NCBI GenBank assembly: GCA_949358305.1
Contig: OX442315.1
Coordinates: 4,340,001-4,404,000 of the forward strand
DNA from: Strigamia acuminata
Taxonomy: Eukaryota; Arthropoda; Chilopoda; Geophilomorpha; Linotaeniidae
DNA length: 64,000 bases
Direction: 5' to 3'
Positions 37,644 to 48,000 of the stretch are shown in pieces. Positions within the stretch are counted from its first letter, which is position 1; every line of letters starts with the position of its first letter. The notes beneath the pieces are model-generated. The model did no database searches and had not been told where the DNA came from. It was given only the letters and a program-made list of their open reading frames with translations. The position numbers were made by a program, and so were the translations under genes.

Positions 37644-38662
37644 GATTTATTAAACGTAGAGAAGACACAATCCTTTGGGTCGAAGCAATTCCTTTTTATT
37701 AATAAACACCTTTCACAAAACAAACACTTTCACTTTCTGAAATAAATTCAATAATTAAACAATTCAATTTTCACGGTCATTTATAAAAAACACTAAATAA
37801 CTATCAGTAAACATTCAACAAAATATCCTGAAAAACAATCAATTATCAAACAATCCACTTCAAAACAATTCAATTTTCATAGTCATTATCTTTATATAAT
37901 TCAAAATATCAAAACAATCAAATTTTCACGGTCATTTTTCAAAATTGTCAAAATTTTCATCAGTAAATATTCAAGAAAACTCTCTATTAGTAATTCTTTA
38001 CAAAATCCCCCGAAAAAGAAACAAATTCACTAATAAATCTGAACAATATATCTTATTAATATTCAATTCCATCAAAACACTTTATCAATGAACAATTTAC
38101 AAAATATTCTGAAATTCAAAACTATTCATTAGCAAATTCAGGTAATTTCTCTCTATTAATTCTCAATTTTATCAAAAACACCATGAATAAATTCTTTATC
38201 AAATAAACAATTTCATCATAAACAATTCACAAATTCAAATTTCATTCAATTATTAAATCAAACAACACCAACTGTAAAGTCATCCAATTAAATATTCAAT
38301 TGCTTTTTTCAGCTTTTCTAATTTTAACTTCATTAACTCTAATTGACTCTATTTACCAATGAGTCACTCTTATCTTTCCTATCATTTCTTGCAGTGAGTC
38401 ATGCATATTCAAATTAGGTTGGGATCTTTCTAAATTTTATAAGATTTTTAAACAATTTCAAAGCTAATTTTTACCAATTTTAACTCTAATTTTGCCAATT
38501 TTTGAGTTTTTCAACTCTAGATTTTGATTTCTTAATGCTAATTTGCAAATTTTTAATGAATTTTCACAAATTTTGACTATTTTTTTATTAAATTTTTCAA
38601 ATTTGGGTTTTTCTATTTTAATTTTGGGGCAGTGTTTGAGGAAACCGCAATCTCCACCACTT
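37644..38662 (-). other. E2 5' leader with primer binding site
   Basis: About 1 kb, AT-rich, with no ORF. Two bases inside the 5' LTR the minus strand reads TGGTGGAGATTGCGG, a primer-site-like sequence whose tRNA I cannot name. E1 has the near-identical TGGTGGAGATCGCGG at 41937-41951. Confidence 0.6.
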
Positions 38663-39240
38663 TGTTATGTGGGATTTAGGCCCACTTGAGGCTACCCACA
38701 CAACTGGGATTTGATAGGAAATAAAGAGTCATTTTAATTAGGTTTAAATTCAATCTAGTTTTTATTTAACCAGACAGCAAAGCTGTTTGATTATTCTTTC
38801 AAATGGATGAGTTTACTCTGTTTACATTGGCACAATTCTTAAACTCAAATAATGAACTACATAAATTATATAAATTATATAAACTCTAATTATAAATCAT
38901 AAGTGACACTCTGAATTGAGATGCAATCTGAAACTATTAAATAGTGATTAAATTAATAACAATTTCTGCAGCCAGCCAAGAACAGGCTGACATTGGATAG
39001 GAGGGATTTGAGTTCACTCTCAAGTGAGAGCCGGAAGAGAACTGTCAAACTTGGGCGGATTCACTTCACAGGAAAGCTCCTGTTACCCCCTTTAACTAAT
39101 TGATAAGTCCAGTGACGAGGCAATGATGTAATCGATTGCCAACGCCATCTATGGACGAAATTTAGCAACTTTTATCCGAATTATAGCCGAATTACGCGAT
39201 ACGGGTCGTCCGTTGATCGGGACGGCCTGTACGCGTAGCA
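38663..39240 (-). repeat. E2 5' LTR
   Basis: 578 bp, identical by eye to 30773-31350. It is followed on the plus strand by the ATAC target duplication and E1 protease sequence. Confidence 0.95.
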
Positions 39241-39549
39241 ATACGTCGATGGTGTGTTGTTGTCGTCCAACATCAATGGTAATCCTGGTTTTTCCTTCTG
39301 GGATTATCAATGAGCCATCCACAACTCTCAATCGAACACCTGGGCAGGGTTGATATTTGAGCTGCAGAGTTCTCACCAAATCTTCACTAATGATGTTGCG
39401 AAAACCTCCAGAATCCAAGACACCAGTGATTTCCATACCATTTAATACTACTGGAATCTGTAAAAGTTCGTCCATAGCGTGTAACTCGATGATTTCTAAT
39501 TTTCTCTTTCTTCTTTTCTTCTTGTTATTTCGTCTTTGTGGCCATTCTA
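39241..39549 (-). CDS. pol: E1 pol, 5' part: start of protease
   Basis: In-frame from the -1 frameshift site (39550-39556) through GKLEWPQRR and a Lys/Arg stretch to MDELLQIPVVLNG and the protease motif VLDSGGFRNI. It is interrupted by the E2 5' LTR after TIDVL. Removing E2 plus one ATAC restores the frame into the middle part at 30772. Codons seen beyond the junction are LTR sequence. Confidence 0.85.
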
Positions 39550-40662
39550 GTTTCCCGATGCATTAGGCGGTCCACCACGTGGGGCTCCTCGTTGACCTCG
39601 GCCTTGGTAATTTTCAATGAAATTTTTACCTTTATAATTTGGATTTTTAGGATGGCCTTGGTTATTTGGATTCCCCTGTGGTCTTTGTCCTTGTGGTGGA
39701 TTCCATTGCTGTTGTGGTGGATTCCACTGCTGTTGTGGATTTTGCTGTTGGAATCCTTGACCTGAGTTATTCCACTGATTACTCCAATTACCTCTGTTTT
39801 GACCTCTATTGTCACTCCATCCTCTTCCTTGGTTCCTATTATTGTCATTCCACCATCCACGTTGTTGTCCAGATCGTCCTCTAAAGTTACCTCTATTGTA
39901 GAACTGGGCCTGGTTTGGATGTGGTGTATACCATTGATTTTGATAGAAGACTGGAGTAACCTCTGCATATTGAACTTCCCCAAACTGCTGCTGTTGCCTT
40001 AGCACTTTGACCTCTGCTAACAACTCGTCTTTTGATTTATTGACGTCGCTCGGTTCAACTAACAAACTTGGTTTCACCTCGCCTGTTGTATCAACAGCTT
40101 TTTGCAGTAGGGTTAGCAAAACTTCTGCAGGATCCTCGCTGAATGCATGAGCTTCCAATAGTCCAAGTTGAGATGTTAACTGATCCAATGTCTTTGGAAA
40201 ATTGACTACTAATTTATCTCTAGTCACCTTTTTAAGTCCTTGAAACACATGAAATATCTTTTGTTCTTCAGTAAATGCTGGTCTCGCAAAAGAACATTCT
40301 TTTAATATTTTCTGCATATGTTCCATTGCTGTCCCATCTTTGTGCTGCATTGCCTGTAATTTCGACAAAATTGTTGTTATTTGTCGCCTGAATTTTGCCT
40401 TCAACGCATCTTTCCATTGACTCCATGTTCTAGTCGGATGTTGTGGAAGTTGATCTAGATACCACGATGATGCGGAGGATTTCAGCACAATTGACAGATG
40501 TTTAATCCTTTCAGTGTCATCGGCGATCGTATCTTCATATCCGATCAACCATGTGTCAATATTCCCTGTAGCCGGATCAAAGTCAACTGGATTTCTTCTA
40601 TTGACCACTAAATTTTGTAATACCGTCTGTATTGCTACTAGTTCTGGTGAAGCATTTGCCAT
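39547..40662 (-). CDS. gag: E1 Gag (from first ATG)
   Basis: 371 residues from ATG 40662 (MANASPELVAIQ). The frame is open upstream to ATT at 41034 with conserved non-AUG sequence as in E2. The Gag core (NPVDFDPATGNIDTWLIGYE, SASSWYLDQLPQHP, FHVFQGLKKVTRDKL) is close to E2. The C-terminus is Asn/Gln/Gly/Arg-rich (WWNDNNRNQGRGW, NPQQQWNPPQQQW, RGQRGAPRGG), and no zinc knuckle is found. No stop or frameshift was seen. Confidence 0.9.
   Translation of the reverse strand: MANASPELVAIQTVLQNLVVNRRNPVDFDPATGNIDTWLIGYEDTIADDTERIKHLSIVLKSSASSWYLDQLPQHPTRTWSQWKDALKAKFRRQITTILSKLQAMQHKDGTAMEHMQKILKECSFARPAFTEEQKIFHVFQGLKKVTRDKLVVNFPKTLDQLTSQLGLLEAHAFSEDPAEVLLTLLQKAVDTTGEVKPSLLVEPSDVNKSKDELLAEVKVLRQQQQFGEVQYAEVTPVFYQNQWYTPHPNQAQFYNRGNFRGRSGQQRGWWNDNNRNQGRGWSDNRGQNRGNWSNQWNNSGQGFQQQNPQQQWNPPQQQWNPPQGQRPQGNPNNQGHPKNPNYKGKNFIENYQGRGQRGAPRGGPPNASGN
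39550..39556 (-). promoter_or_regulatory. E1 gag-pol -1 frameshift site
   Basis: G GGA AAC directly before the gag TAG, the same as in E2. The pol frame is -1 and open across it. Confidence 0.75.
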
Positions 40663-41034
40663 ATTATCTGGAAATTGTTCGTTTTTAATTGCCAATATTG
40701 GTTGAATTAATTCCTTTTGGTCCTCAATATTGTCAGTTGCGTCCTCAAATGCGTCGTCCAAATTTGCTTGCACTTTATCCAGGAGATTGCCTAATTCCGT
40801 AGCTTCGTCAGGCAACAACAAATTGTACACACTTGGATCGATTATTCTTTTATGGCGCTGTTCCGGGGTTTCAAAATCTTCCCTTTTTTGAATTTTTTCT
40901 TCTCCTTTGGATTTTGATCTCTTTTTCCGGTCAGTCACCTTATCATCCAGTGATTCAAGTGCTCCCGGATCTTTTGATGAAAACAAATAATCCGTTACCA
41001 CTTGTGAAAAGTTATAACGTTTGGATTCCGCAAT
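40663..41034 (-). CDS. E1 Gag N-terminal extension without AUG
   Basis: 124 codons in frame with gag and without Met, from ATT at 41034 (A at -3, G at +4). It is similar at protein level to the E2 extension (VTDYL, DKVTDRKK, ETPEQ, ELGNLLDKVQANLDDA). Unlike E2, the E1 frame stays open further upstream. Confidence 0.5.
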
Positions 41035-41953
41035 TGTTAAATAATTAAATTCGAAGACACAATCCTTTGACTTGAAGCACTTTTAATTCACTTTTCCAGT
41101 TATAAATAACACTATAACTCTTTAGCACACAGAACACTTTTCACTTTCTGAAAAATAAATCAGTGATTAAACACTTCAATTTTCACAGAAATATTTCAAA
41201 ATACTAGAACAATTCAATGATTAAACAATTCAATTTTTACAATCAAATCTCAAAAATTTCTACAAAAGAATTCAAGAACAAAAAAAACACTTTCACGGTC
41301 ATCATTTTTTACAAAAATATCAAAAACAATTCATTTTCACGGTCATAATTACAAAATTTCATCAAAACTATTCAAGGAAAAAAAAATCTCTTATTAATAA
41401 CACTTTACAAAAATGCTCTAAAAGGAAAAACAAATTCATTAATAAATATAAACAATATATTCTCTATTATTATTCAATTTTTTCTCACATTCACAATTAA
41501 ATTCCTCATTACTATACAATTTCATTAAATTTCATCAAAATTCAATCAATAGCACTATATTAATTCAATTCAAAGTCAAATATCACAGTAAATATCAATC
41601 AAATGCAAATTTATCCAATTTAAACCTTCAAAGCTTCTATTCTATTTTATTTTATTTTTTAGATCTTGCCAATTTTCAATCTAATTGACCTATTTATTCT
41701 TTAGCAATGACTCACTCTCACATTCCTATCAATTTCACAAATGACTCACTCATATTCAAATTAGGTTGGGATTTCTCTAAATTTTATATGATTTCAAAGC
41801 TATTTTTAAGCTAAATTTGCCAATTTTATGTGATTTTAATTCCAATTTCACTCATTTTACTCTAGATTTTACAATTTTAATGATTTTTAACTCTAATTTC
41901 GGGGTTTTTATTCTACTTTTGGTCCCGGGGAAAGAACCGCGATCTCCACCATT
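41035..41953 (-). other. E1 5' leader with primer binding site
   Basis: AT-rich noncoding sequence. The minus strand next to the LTR reads AA then TGGTGGAGATCGCGGTTC (41934-41951), the probable primer site; tRNA not identified. Confidence 0.6.
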
Positions 41954-42524
41954 TGTTACGTGGATTCCGGGCCTAATCAGGTTTCCACGCAACTAGGTTT
42001 AATTGGGGTTTAATGAGTGTGACAGGAAAGAATGAGATTCATTTATGCTTTAAATTCAATTCAGATTTATTTGACCGGACAAACAAAGTTTGTTCGATCC
42101 CTTATAAATTCAGATACATTTATTCTCAACAGGTCAGAATGTTATTTTGGATAAATTGTCACTTCTTACATTTGTCAAATGTACAACCTTTATTAATTGG
42201 GTTATGAACTACTGTGTGATAACTTAATTGCGATGTAATTAAATTGGTTTTATAGTCATCAGCCGCGCTCTTTATTGAGGCGACATCAGACTCTCTAGTT
42301 CTGAAAAGCAAAAGTGATTAGAGACCTGTCTTAGTGCGGGCTCCTTATTTATAGCAAATCTGCCATAAACCCCATAATTGAATTGATCGGTCCATCACAT
42401 GGCGATGACGGAGTCCAACCGTCAGCGCCATCTGTGGCCGAAATTTAGCAACATTTAACCTAATAATGATTCGAATTACGTGCTACGAATCGCGCATCAA
42501 TTGGCACGGTTCGTACACGTGACA
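41954..42524 (-). repeat. E1 5' LTR
   Basis: 571 bp. The plus strand starts TGTTACGTGGATTCC. It differs from 25668-26238 at a few positions near this end (AAT/ATT, CTCC/TTCC, TATG/TAGG). Confidence 0.95.
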
Positions 42525-42528
42525 ATAT

Positions 42529-43408
42529 GATGGCGGCCGTAAACAATACGCTCTCGTCCCACACCCTCGACATTGTTGGACTAAAAAATGGTGCTGCAGG
42601 TTTTCCTGCTTCCAGCGCCATTCCCGTAGTTACTGATGCTCCACTCCACCGTGAACGGCATTTTTCCGAGCGACCACTAGTGTTCACCGCGCTGCCGACA
42701 ATCGCCCAGCAGCCGACCGCCCAGCCTCCACTGTTTGCCGACGCCGCCCGATATTTTCGACCTGCTGACACTGGCGACAGTGTCGGCTCTCCACTGACTC
42801 AACAGCCGACCCCACGTGCCCCCACGCCACCACTGACATATGCCGCCACCACCGCACAGAATCGTTCTACTGCTGTCCAACCCTCTTTTGGGCGATCTGG
42901 CCGCCTGCCTGCTCCAAGGCCTATGAACGCTGTGTCCGTCTTGCCCCGTGCACCGATCCAGTCAAACACTAGCATGCAGTTCTCGACTGACCCCCGTGCG
43001 CAACAATCACAACAACTGCCTCCCACTTCATGTGATCTTGTGCTCCGAGCCACTGACTCCCGCGGACCGCCCCGTGTCCGCTCGCAGATTGGCAACGCCG
43101 TGGGTTGCTCCCTTCGTGCCGCCTCCACTCTCGACACCCGGCCCACAACACGCATCCTGTTGTCAAACTTACTGGCCTCCACCTCCGCCGACGATGTCCG
43201 CCGTCATGCCGAGTCCCGTGGTCTCGTCGTACTTCAATGTGCGAGATGGACTAAAACTGACAACACTGTCAGTAAATCCTTTTTCCTGCGAATAGCTTCT
43301 GACAGCGTCTCCTCGCTCCTCTCCCCAGACCTGTGGCCGTGTAGCGTCGGGGTCCGCCAATTCCACAGCAAAAATCCGCCCCTTATCACTCAACATAACA
43401 ATGTATAA
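42529..43408 (+). CDS. LINE ORF1, 3' part with CR1/jockey-like C-terminal domain
   Basis: Continues the frame of 25102-25667 after removal of E1. It is Pro/Ala/Ser/Thr-rich for the first about 190 residues. It ends in a conserved-looking domain: TTRILLSNLLASTSADDVRRH, then SKSFFLRIASDSVSSLLSPDLWPCSVGVRQF. The last motif resembles the C-terminus of ORF1 proteins of CR1/jockey-type LINEs (SFK...L..PE.WP.GV.VR.F). Such proteins bind element RNA. Stop at 43406. Confidence 0.6.
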
Positions 43409-43818
43409 CAATGTATAACAATGCTCACTCAATGTAACACCTAATCACCTGCTGCCACTCAGCATCACACTGTATTTAGTCCCTAGGAGTGCTTGAAATG
43501 AAATGAAATGAAATATAAAATAAAATAATAGTTATTAATATTACAATTTCTTGGTTTTCTTGGTTCTTTTTTACAGCGGTACCCCAACTGAGTGATAATT
43601 AAAATGCATTAGGCCTGGATTATCAGTGTGTCTGAGGTGTAGGTTTGTCTTTTCTCCACCAGAGTGGGTGAGCGGTCAGTTACATGAAATTATAAAAAGG
43701 AGAAAGCACTTTCTTTCTGTGTTTTTATTTGTTTTTCAAGAGAATAAATCTCGTATTACAGCTGTAAAATGTGAGTTATTGCTTGTTATGTCTAAATTGT
43801 ATGAAAGAAACAATTTTG
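43409..43818 (+). other. LINE 3' end and flanking DNA
   Basis: CAATGTATAA occurs in tandem at 43399-43420. A GAAAT repeat (43495-43513) forms the probable LINE tail. The rest, to 43818, shows no gene. Confidence 0.6.
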
Positions 43819-44028
43819 TGTAAACTTGTTAAAAGCTGACTTCAAATAAAATGGCGGACCCGCTGGTCCGCGACGCACACGCTTGCTTGTTTAATTCATC
43901 AAGGTGATCTTTATTCAACAATACACAGTCTTAAATAGTTCAATCGCTCGCTCCTATTGGCTGTTGCCAATAAACGTTTAACTGACATCTTGACATTGCC
44001 TGTGTTACGTCCAAACGCCCTCTGGCGA
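43819..44028 (-). repeat. terminal direct repeat of element X (left)
   Basis: Similar over about 210 bp to 51238-51445. It includes ATGGCGGACCCG and the long identical block from TGATCTTTATTCAACAATAC to CCCTCTGGCGA, with few differences. AATAAA lies on the minus strand. Confidence 0.8.
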
Positions 44029-44108
44029 CGTAATACGTCTGTCTCGAACTCGAAAAACTCTACACTCGGTCATCCGACTAAATGTCGGCGTCCTCGCCGA
44101 CGCTCATC

Positions 44109-44228
44109 TTGTTTACATTTCGTTTTCATCTGCGTTTACATCTTCGTTTCATCTGCGTTTACATCTTCGTTTCATCTCCGTTTACATCTGCGTTTCATCT
44201 GCGTTTACATCTGCATTTACATCTTCGT
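44109..44228 (-). repeat. minisatellite inside element X
   Basis: Alternating units of ATCTGCGTTTAC and ATCTTCGTTTC, about nine to ten copies with point variants. It lies just past the gag-like frame. Confidence 0.75.
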
Positions 44229-44682
44229 GGTCATCTTCGTTTGTTGTCTTCGTTCCTTCTTCGGCTCCGGACATGCGTCCGCCATATGCCCGTACTTGAA
44301 GCATCGTGGTTCCGCGTTGTGTCCTTCGCTAGTTGGCTTCGCTGTGCTCGACTTCGCCTTCAATCGCGTCTTCGTTTCGATTCGATCCAATCGCGTCTTC
44401 GTTCTGATCCATCTCGATCGCGTCTCCGCTTTGACCTGTCCTGGACACATCTTCGTTTAGATCCGTTTCTTCTACGTCGTTTTCGTCTTTTTCTTCGTCC
44501 GAATCGCTCCACGTGCGCCCGTCTATGCCACCCCGCATGGCGTAATTGCTCTTTCCCGCTTTGTCGTCGTCGGCTTCATAATCGCATACTTTCGTTTCGT
44601 AATTCGGCTTGAACCTTCTCGTAACACGTGTCGTCTTGGCAAATCTCTCGTCTTGATTCCCGAACCGTCCACGTAGTTCTTT
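44217..44682 (-). pseudogene. partial gag of element X with degenerate zinc knuckle
   Basis: Read on the minus strand, joining 51237-51111 to 44682 after removing the Copia element, a Gag-like frame runs from WDEGFYATINEFM through AAEAKFGDD and RRFKPNYETK to an acidic stretch (SDSDEEKDENDVEE) and stops. A second frame contains CFKYGHMADACP, a CCHC-type knuckle with its second Cys changed to Tyr. No protease or RT follows. Confidence 0.5.
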
Positions 44683-44962
44683 TGTTGAAAGTATGGATTG
44701 AAGAACAAATTCCAGGCCAAAAGTGAGTAAAAGAACAAGATTTAATCATCTCATGCAAGCATGGAGAAAAATCAACAACAAGAGAACAAGTAATAACAAC
44801 AGTTGCTAAGCAGTTAAAAAACAACTCCAACTACGGTAACCCAATTGATACATCAATGTTTACATGATAATAAACTATAAAATCATAAATAATTACAAAT
44901 CAAACATGTGTAACATCAATAATCAATTGCATATCACAAATCTCGGAGAACAAAAGCCAACA
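44683..44962 (-). repeat. Copia 3' LTR
   Basis: 280 bp; the plus strand starts TGTTGAAAGTATGG and ends CAAAAGCCAACA. It is the same as 50826-51105. Confidence 0.95.
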
Positions 44963-45029
44963 GAGCCCCCCATTCTCCGAGACATGACTCAATCATATAA
45001 CAAGATATAACAAAAGTAAATGCGAAAAC

Positions 45030-48000
45030 CTATCGCAAACTACTGTAAAAATGTTGACATAAATATCGAATGCGGGCGGGCGAGAAAAATTTTGTGAAGA
45101 TGTCCGCAGGGTTTAATTCACCTGAAACTTTCCTCAAAACAAAAACACCCTCATTTAGCCAATCCCGCAGGAAAAAGAATTTCACGTCAATGTGCTTTGT
45201 CCTCCGATTCTCTATATCGTTGCGGGTGAAAAAAATCGTCGACAGAGAATCAGAGAACATGGTTGGGGCCGGAAGTTGAAAAATCCGGGTCCGCTCAATC
45301 GCACCATGAAGCCAGACAATTTCCTTTGCACCGTCCAAAAGCGCTAGGAATTCCGCTTCCATAATGGACAAGGCGCAATAGCGTTGCTTACAGCAACCCC
45401 AGGAAATGGGAACCCCGAACACCGAAATCGTATAACCTCCGAAGCTCTTTCTTGTATCTCGATCTGAGATCCAAGAAGCATCGGAGTGCCCTGATAGAAT
45501 ATCTCCAGTGACCGCGGAAAGCTGAATTGAATATTCCCGCGTATTCTTCACATACTGGAGGATCTGTAGCAAAAGGGCCACGTGCCTTCCAGTAAAGCAC
45601 GTGTTATATTGTGACATAAGGATAACTGGAAAGAGGATATCGGGACGCGTTCGAGAAGCTAGAAAGAGCAGAGACCCAATGAGAGACCGATATGGGAATT
45701 CATCATCCCTCAAAACACGTTCACCATCTCTAGCACAATTGACCATCGTGCCAACGGTAATCGGGACTTTGCACAAATGCTCGGAGGAAATTCCGTAGTC
45801 TTCAGCAATCTTATCAATGTAATCGCGCTGATGGATGCAGATTTTACCACCATCGCGATCAAATTGGACGCCCAACAACTTCGATACCGGACCCAAATCT
45901 GTTATCGTGAAAATTGCACGAAGGGCCTTAACAGTTCGATCACGCGGATCTTGTCCTTTGGTGAAAAGTACCATGTCATCAACATAAACAAGGATGACAG
46001 CATCATAAGTGTTGGAAATAAATACGCCATTAATCCCAAGAAGCTTGTGGAAATTAATCCCTAGCAAAGCCTCAACTAGGCGGAAATTCCATTGCCGTCC
46101 GCTCTGATGAAGGCCATAAAGGGCCTTATGAAGCCTCCATACCTTACCGGCATTCTGAGGAGTTTCCCAGCCCTTAGGAATTCTCATGAAGATAGCTTCA
46201 TCTAAGTTGCCATATAAATAAGCACCCTTGACATCGAGATGTGCATCTAGCCAGCCTAAAACGACTACTAGAAGCACGAAAAACAGGCGTATAAGCACAT
46301 AGTTAACCACGGGACTGAAAACCTCGGAATAGTCGACTCCGAACTTTTGGCTGAAGCCCTGGGCAACCAACATCGCTCTAAAGCGGCGCACGACGCCTTC
46401 TGCATCGCGCTTGATGTAGTAAACCCATTTATTCCCCACAATGTTCACATTAGAAGGAGGTTTCTCAACCTCTTCGTAAACACCTCGCTCACGGAAGAGT
46501 GAAAGCTCTTCCTCCATGGCTTTCTGCCAATGGACACGGTCGGGACTTGCAATAGCTTCCTTATAGGTGCGAGGAACCTGGGCAAATAAGGAGTGCGCGT
46601 ACCGTGGTGTAGCAGAATAGCAATCCCCTAATGCTTCATCTTCTGAAGCCGTAGGACTAGGAAGAGGAAAAGCAGTTGGATCTGCCGGAGGGGGATCAAC
46701 CGTGCAAACAGGCACGTTCCGGGTGCAAAAGTCAAAATTATCCCGGTCGTATGTTAATCGATGATCTGCGCAATATTGCGCAATGTCAACATGACTCCGT
46801 AATCTGGTATGATCCGGGGGATAAAAATACACATCAGTGTTTCCCATAGTCGCACCAGACTGCCGAATCACCTCGGAGCGAGTCCACTTGCCCCCCACAG
46901 CCGAAGTAGAAGGCTGAGGCTGATTTAGTGGCGAGGCAATAGTAGGTGGTGTAGGCAACGGATGCGCTTGCGCCGAAGGTCGAGTAACCACAGGCGGTGG
47001 AGGAGGAGGATAAGAAGGTGGAGGAGGATAAGAAAGCGGAGGAAGATTGGGGGGACGTTGAGGAGGAGGTGGAGGAAGAGGTGGATCGGAATCGAAATCC
47101 GAATCTAATGTCACCGATATAGCTCCCTCATCAGTTACCTCAGTACCCTCATAAAAACGAGGATGTCCCCACATGCAGTTTTCATCAAAACGAACATGCT
47201 TTGACTCAAACACTGCACGGCGCTTCGGGCACCACACGCGATAACCTCGCGTGCGCAAAGCATAGCCAACAACTACACCCGTCCAGGCTCGAGACTCGAA
47301 TTTTGAACCACGGACCTGTTGTGGTATGTGCACGAAACACCTTGACCCAATCACTTTTAAGTGCTTGAGTGGAACAGCCTTATTGTACCACAGACAATAG
47401 GGGATAAGGTTGTTCAGAGATTTATGTGGAAAGCGATTCTTGAGATAAATCATTGAAACCGCGAGCTCAGCCCACAATTCTCGAGGCAAAGACGTCATCA
47501 AAAACAAGGAACGCACGCCTTCAAATAAGGTGCGGTTAAGGCGTTCCGCAACGTCATTCTGCTCAGGTGTATAAACATTCGTGCGCTGTGCCTTGATGCC
47601 ACGCTGGAGCAAGAAATTTTCGAAATTTTTAGAGCAAAATTCCATCCCGTTATCGGTTCTGACTGCTTTAATGCAGCCAGCCCCCCATAATGTTTCCATC
47701 CGAGCATGGAAAAGTTTAAAAACTTCAAAAACTTCCCCCTTCGTTTTCATAGGGACAACAAAGGAATAGCGAGAAAAGTCATCCACGATCGTTAATAAAT
47801 AACGAGCGCCACCCACGGAAGTAGTTGGGGAATTTCCCCAAACGTCCATATGGATTAAATCCAAAGGCTTCTTACTGGAAATTCTATTCTTTGCACTCGG
47901 AAACGAGGCTCGGGTGGATTTAGAACGAGCACACACGGCACATGCCGGAAATGCGGAAGTCGAAATATCGATTCCGGAAGCATTCGGAGATTTCGCTAAA

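Larger units (their letters stand above)
30773..39240 (-). mobile_element. E2: intact Ty3/Gypsy element nested in E1
   Basis: 8,468 bp on the minus strand. The 578 bp LTRs (30773-31350 and 38663-39240) look identical. The target duplication is ATAC (30769-30772 and 39241-39244). It cuts the protease of E1 within IDVLIVNGF. Gag and pol are open and joined by a -1 frameshift site. It is related to E1 throughout coding regions but has distinct LTRs. Identical LTRs and its nested position show that it is the younger insertion. Confidence 0.95.
25668..42524 (-). mobile_element. E1: Ty3/Gypsy element, minus strand, interrupted by E2
   Basis: LTRs of 571 bp at 25668-26238 and 41954-42524, with three differences noticed in the first 50 bases. 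The target duplication is ATAT (25664-25667 and 42525-42528). Minus-strand order: 5' LTR, primer site, about 0.9 kb leader, gag, -1 frameshift site, pol, about 1 kb 3' region, polypurine tract, 3' LTR. Without E2 the element is about 8.4 kb. It has a 1-base frameshift in pol as well as the E2 insertion, so it is dead on its own. Confidence 0.95.
25055..43513 (+). mobile_element. ORF1-only LINE (non-LTR retroposon), split by LTR elements
   Basis: TATAAAATAAA at 25044-25054 recurs at 43514-43524, a possible 11-bp target duplication (low-complexity, so not decisive). Between them, after removing the inserted LTR element, lie a short leader, one ORF of about 481 codons with a CR1/jockey-like ORF1 C-terminus, a short 3' UTR and a GAAAT repeat tail. 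No reverse transcriptase is present. It resembles ORF1-only derivatives such as mammalian HAL1. Confidence 0.55.
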
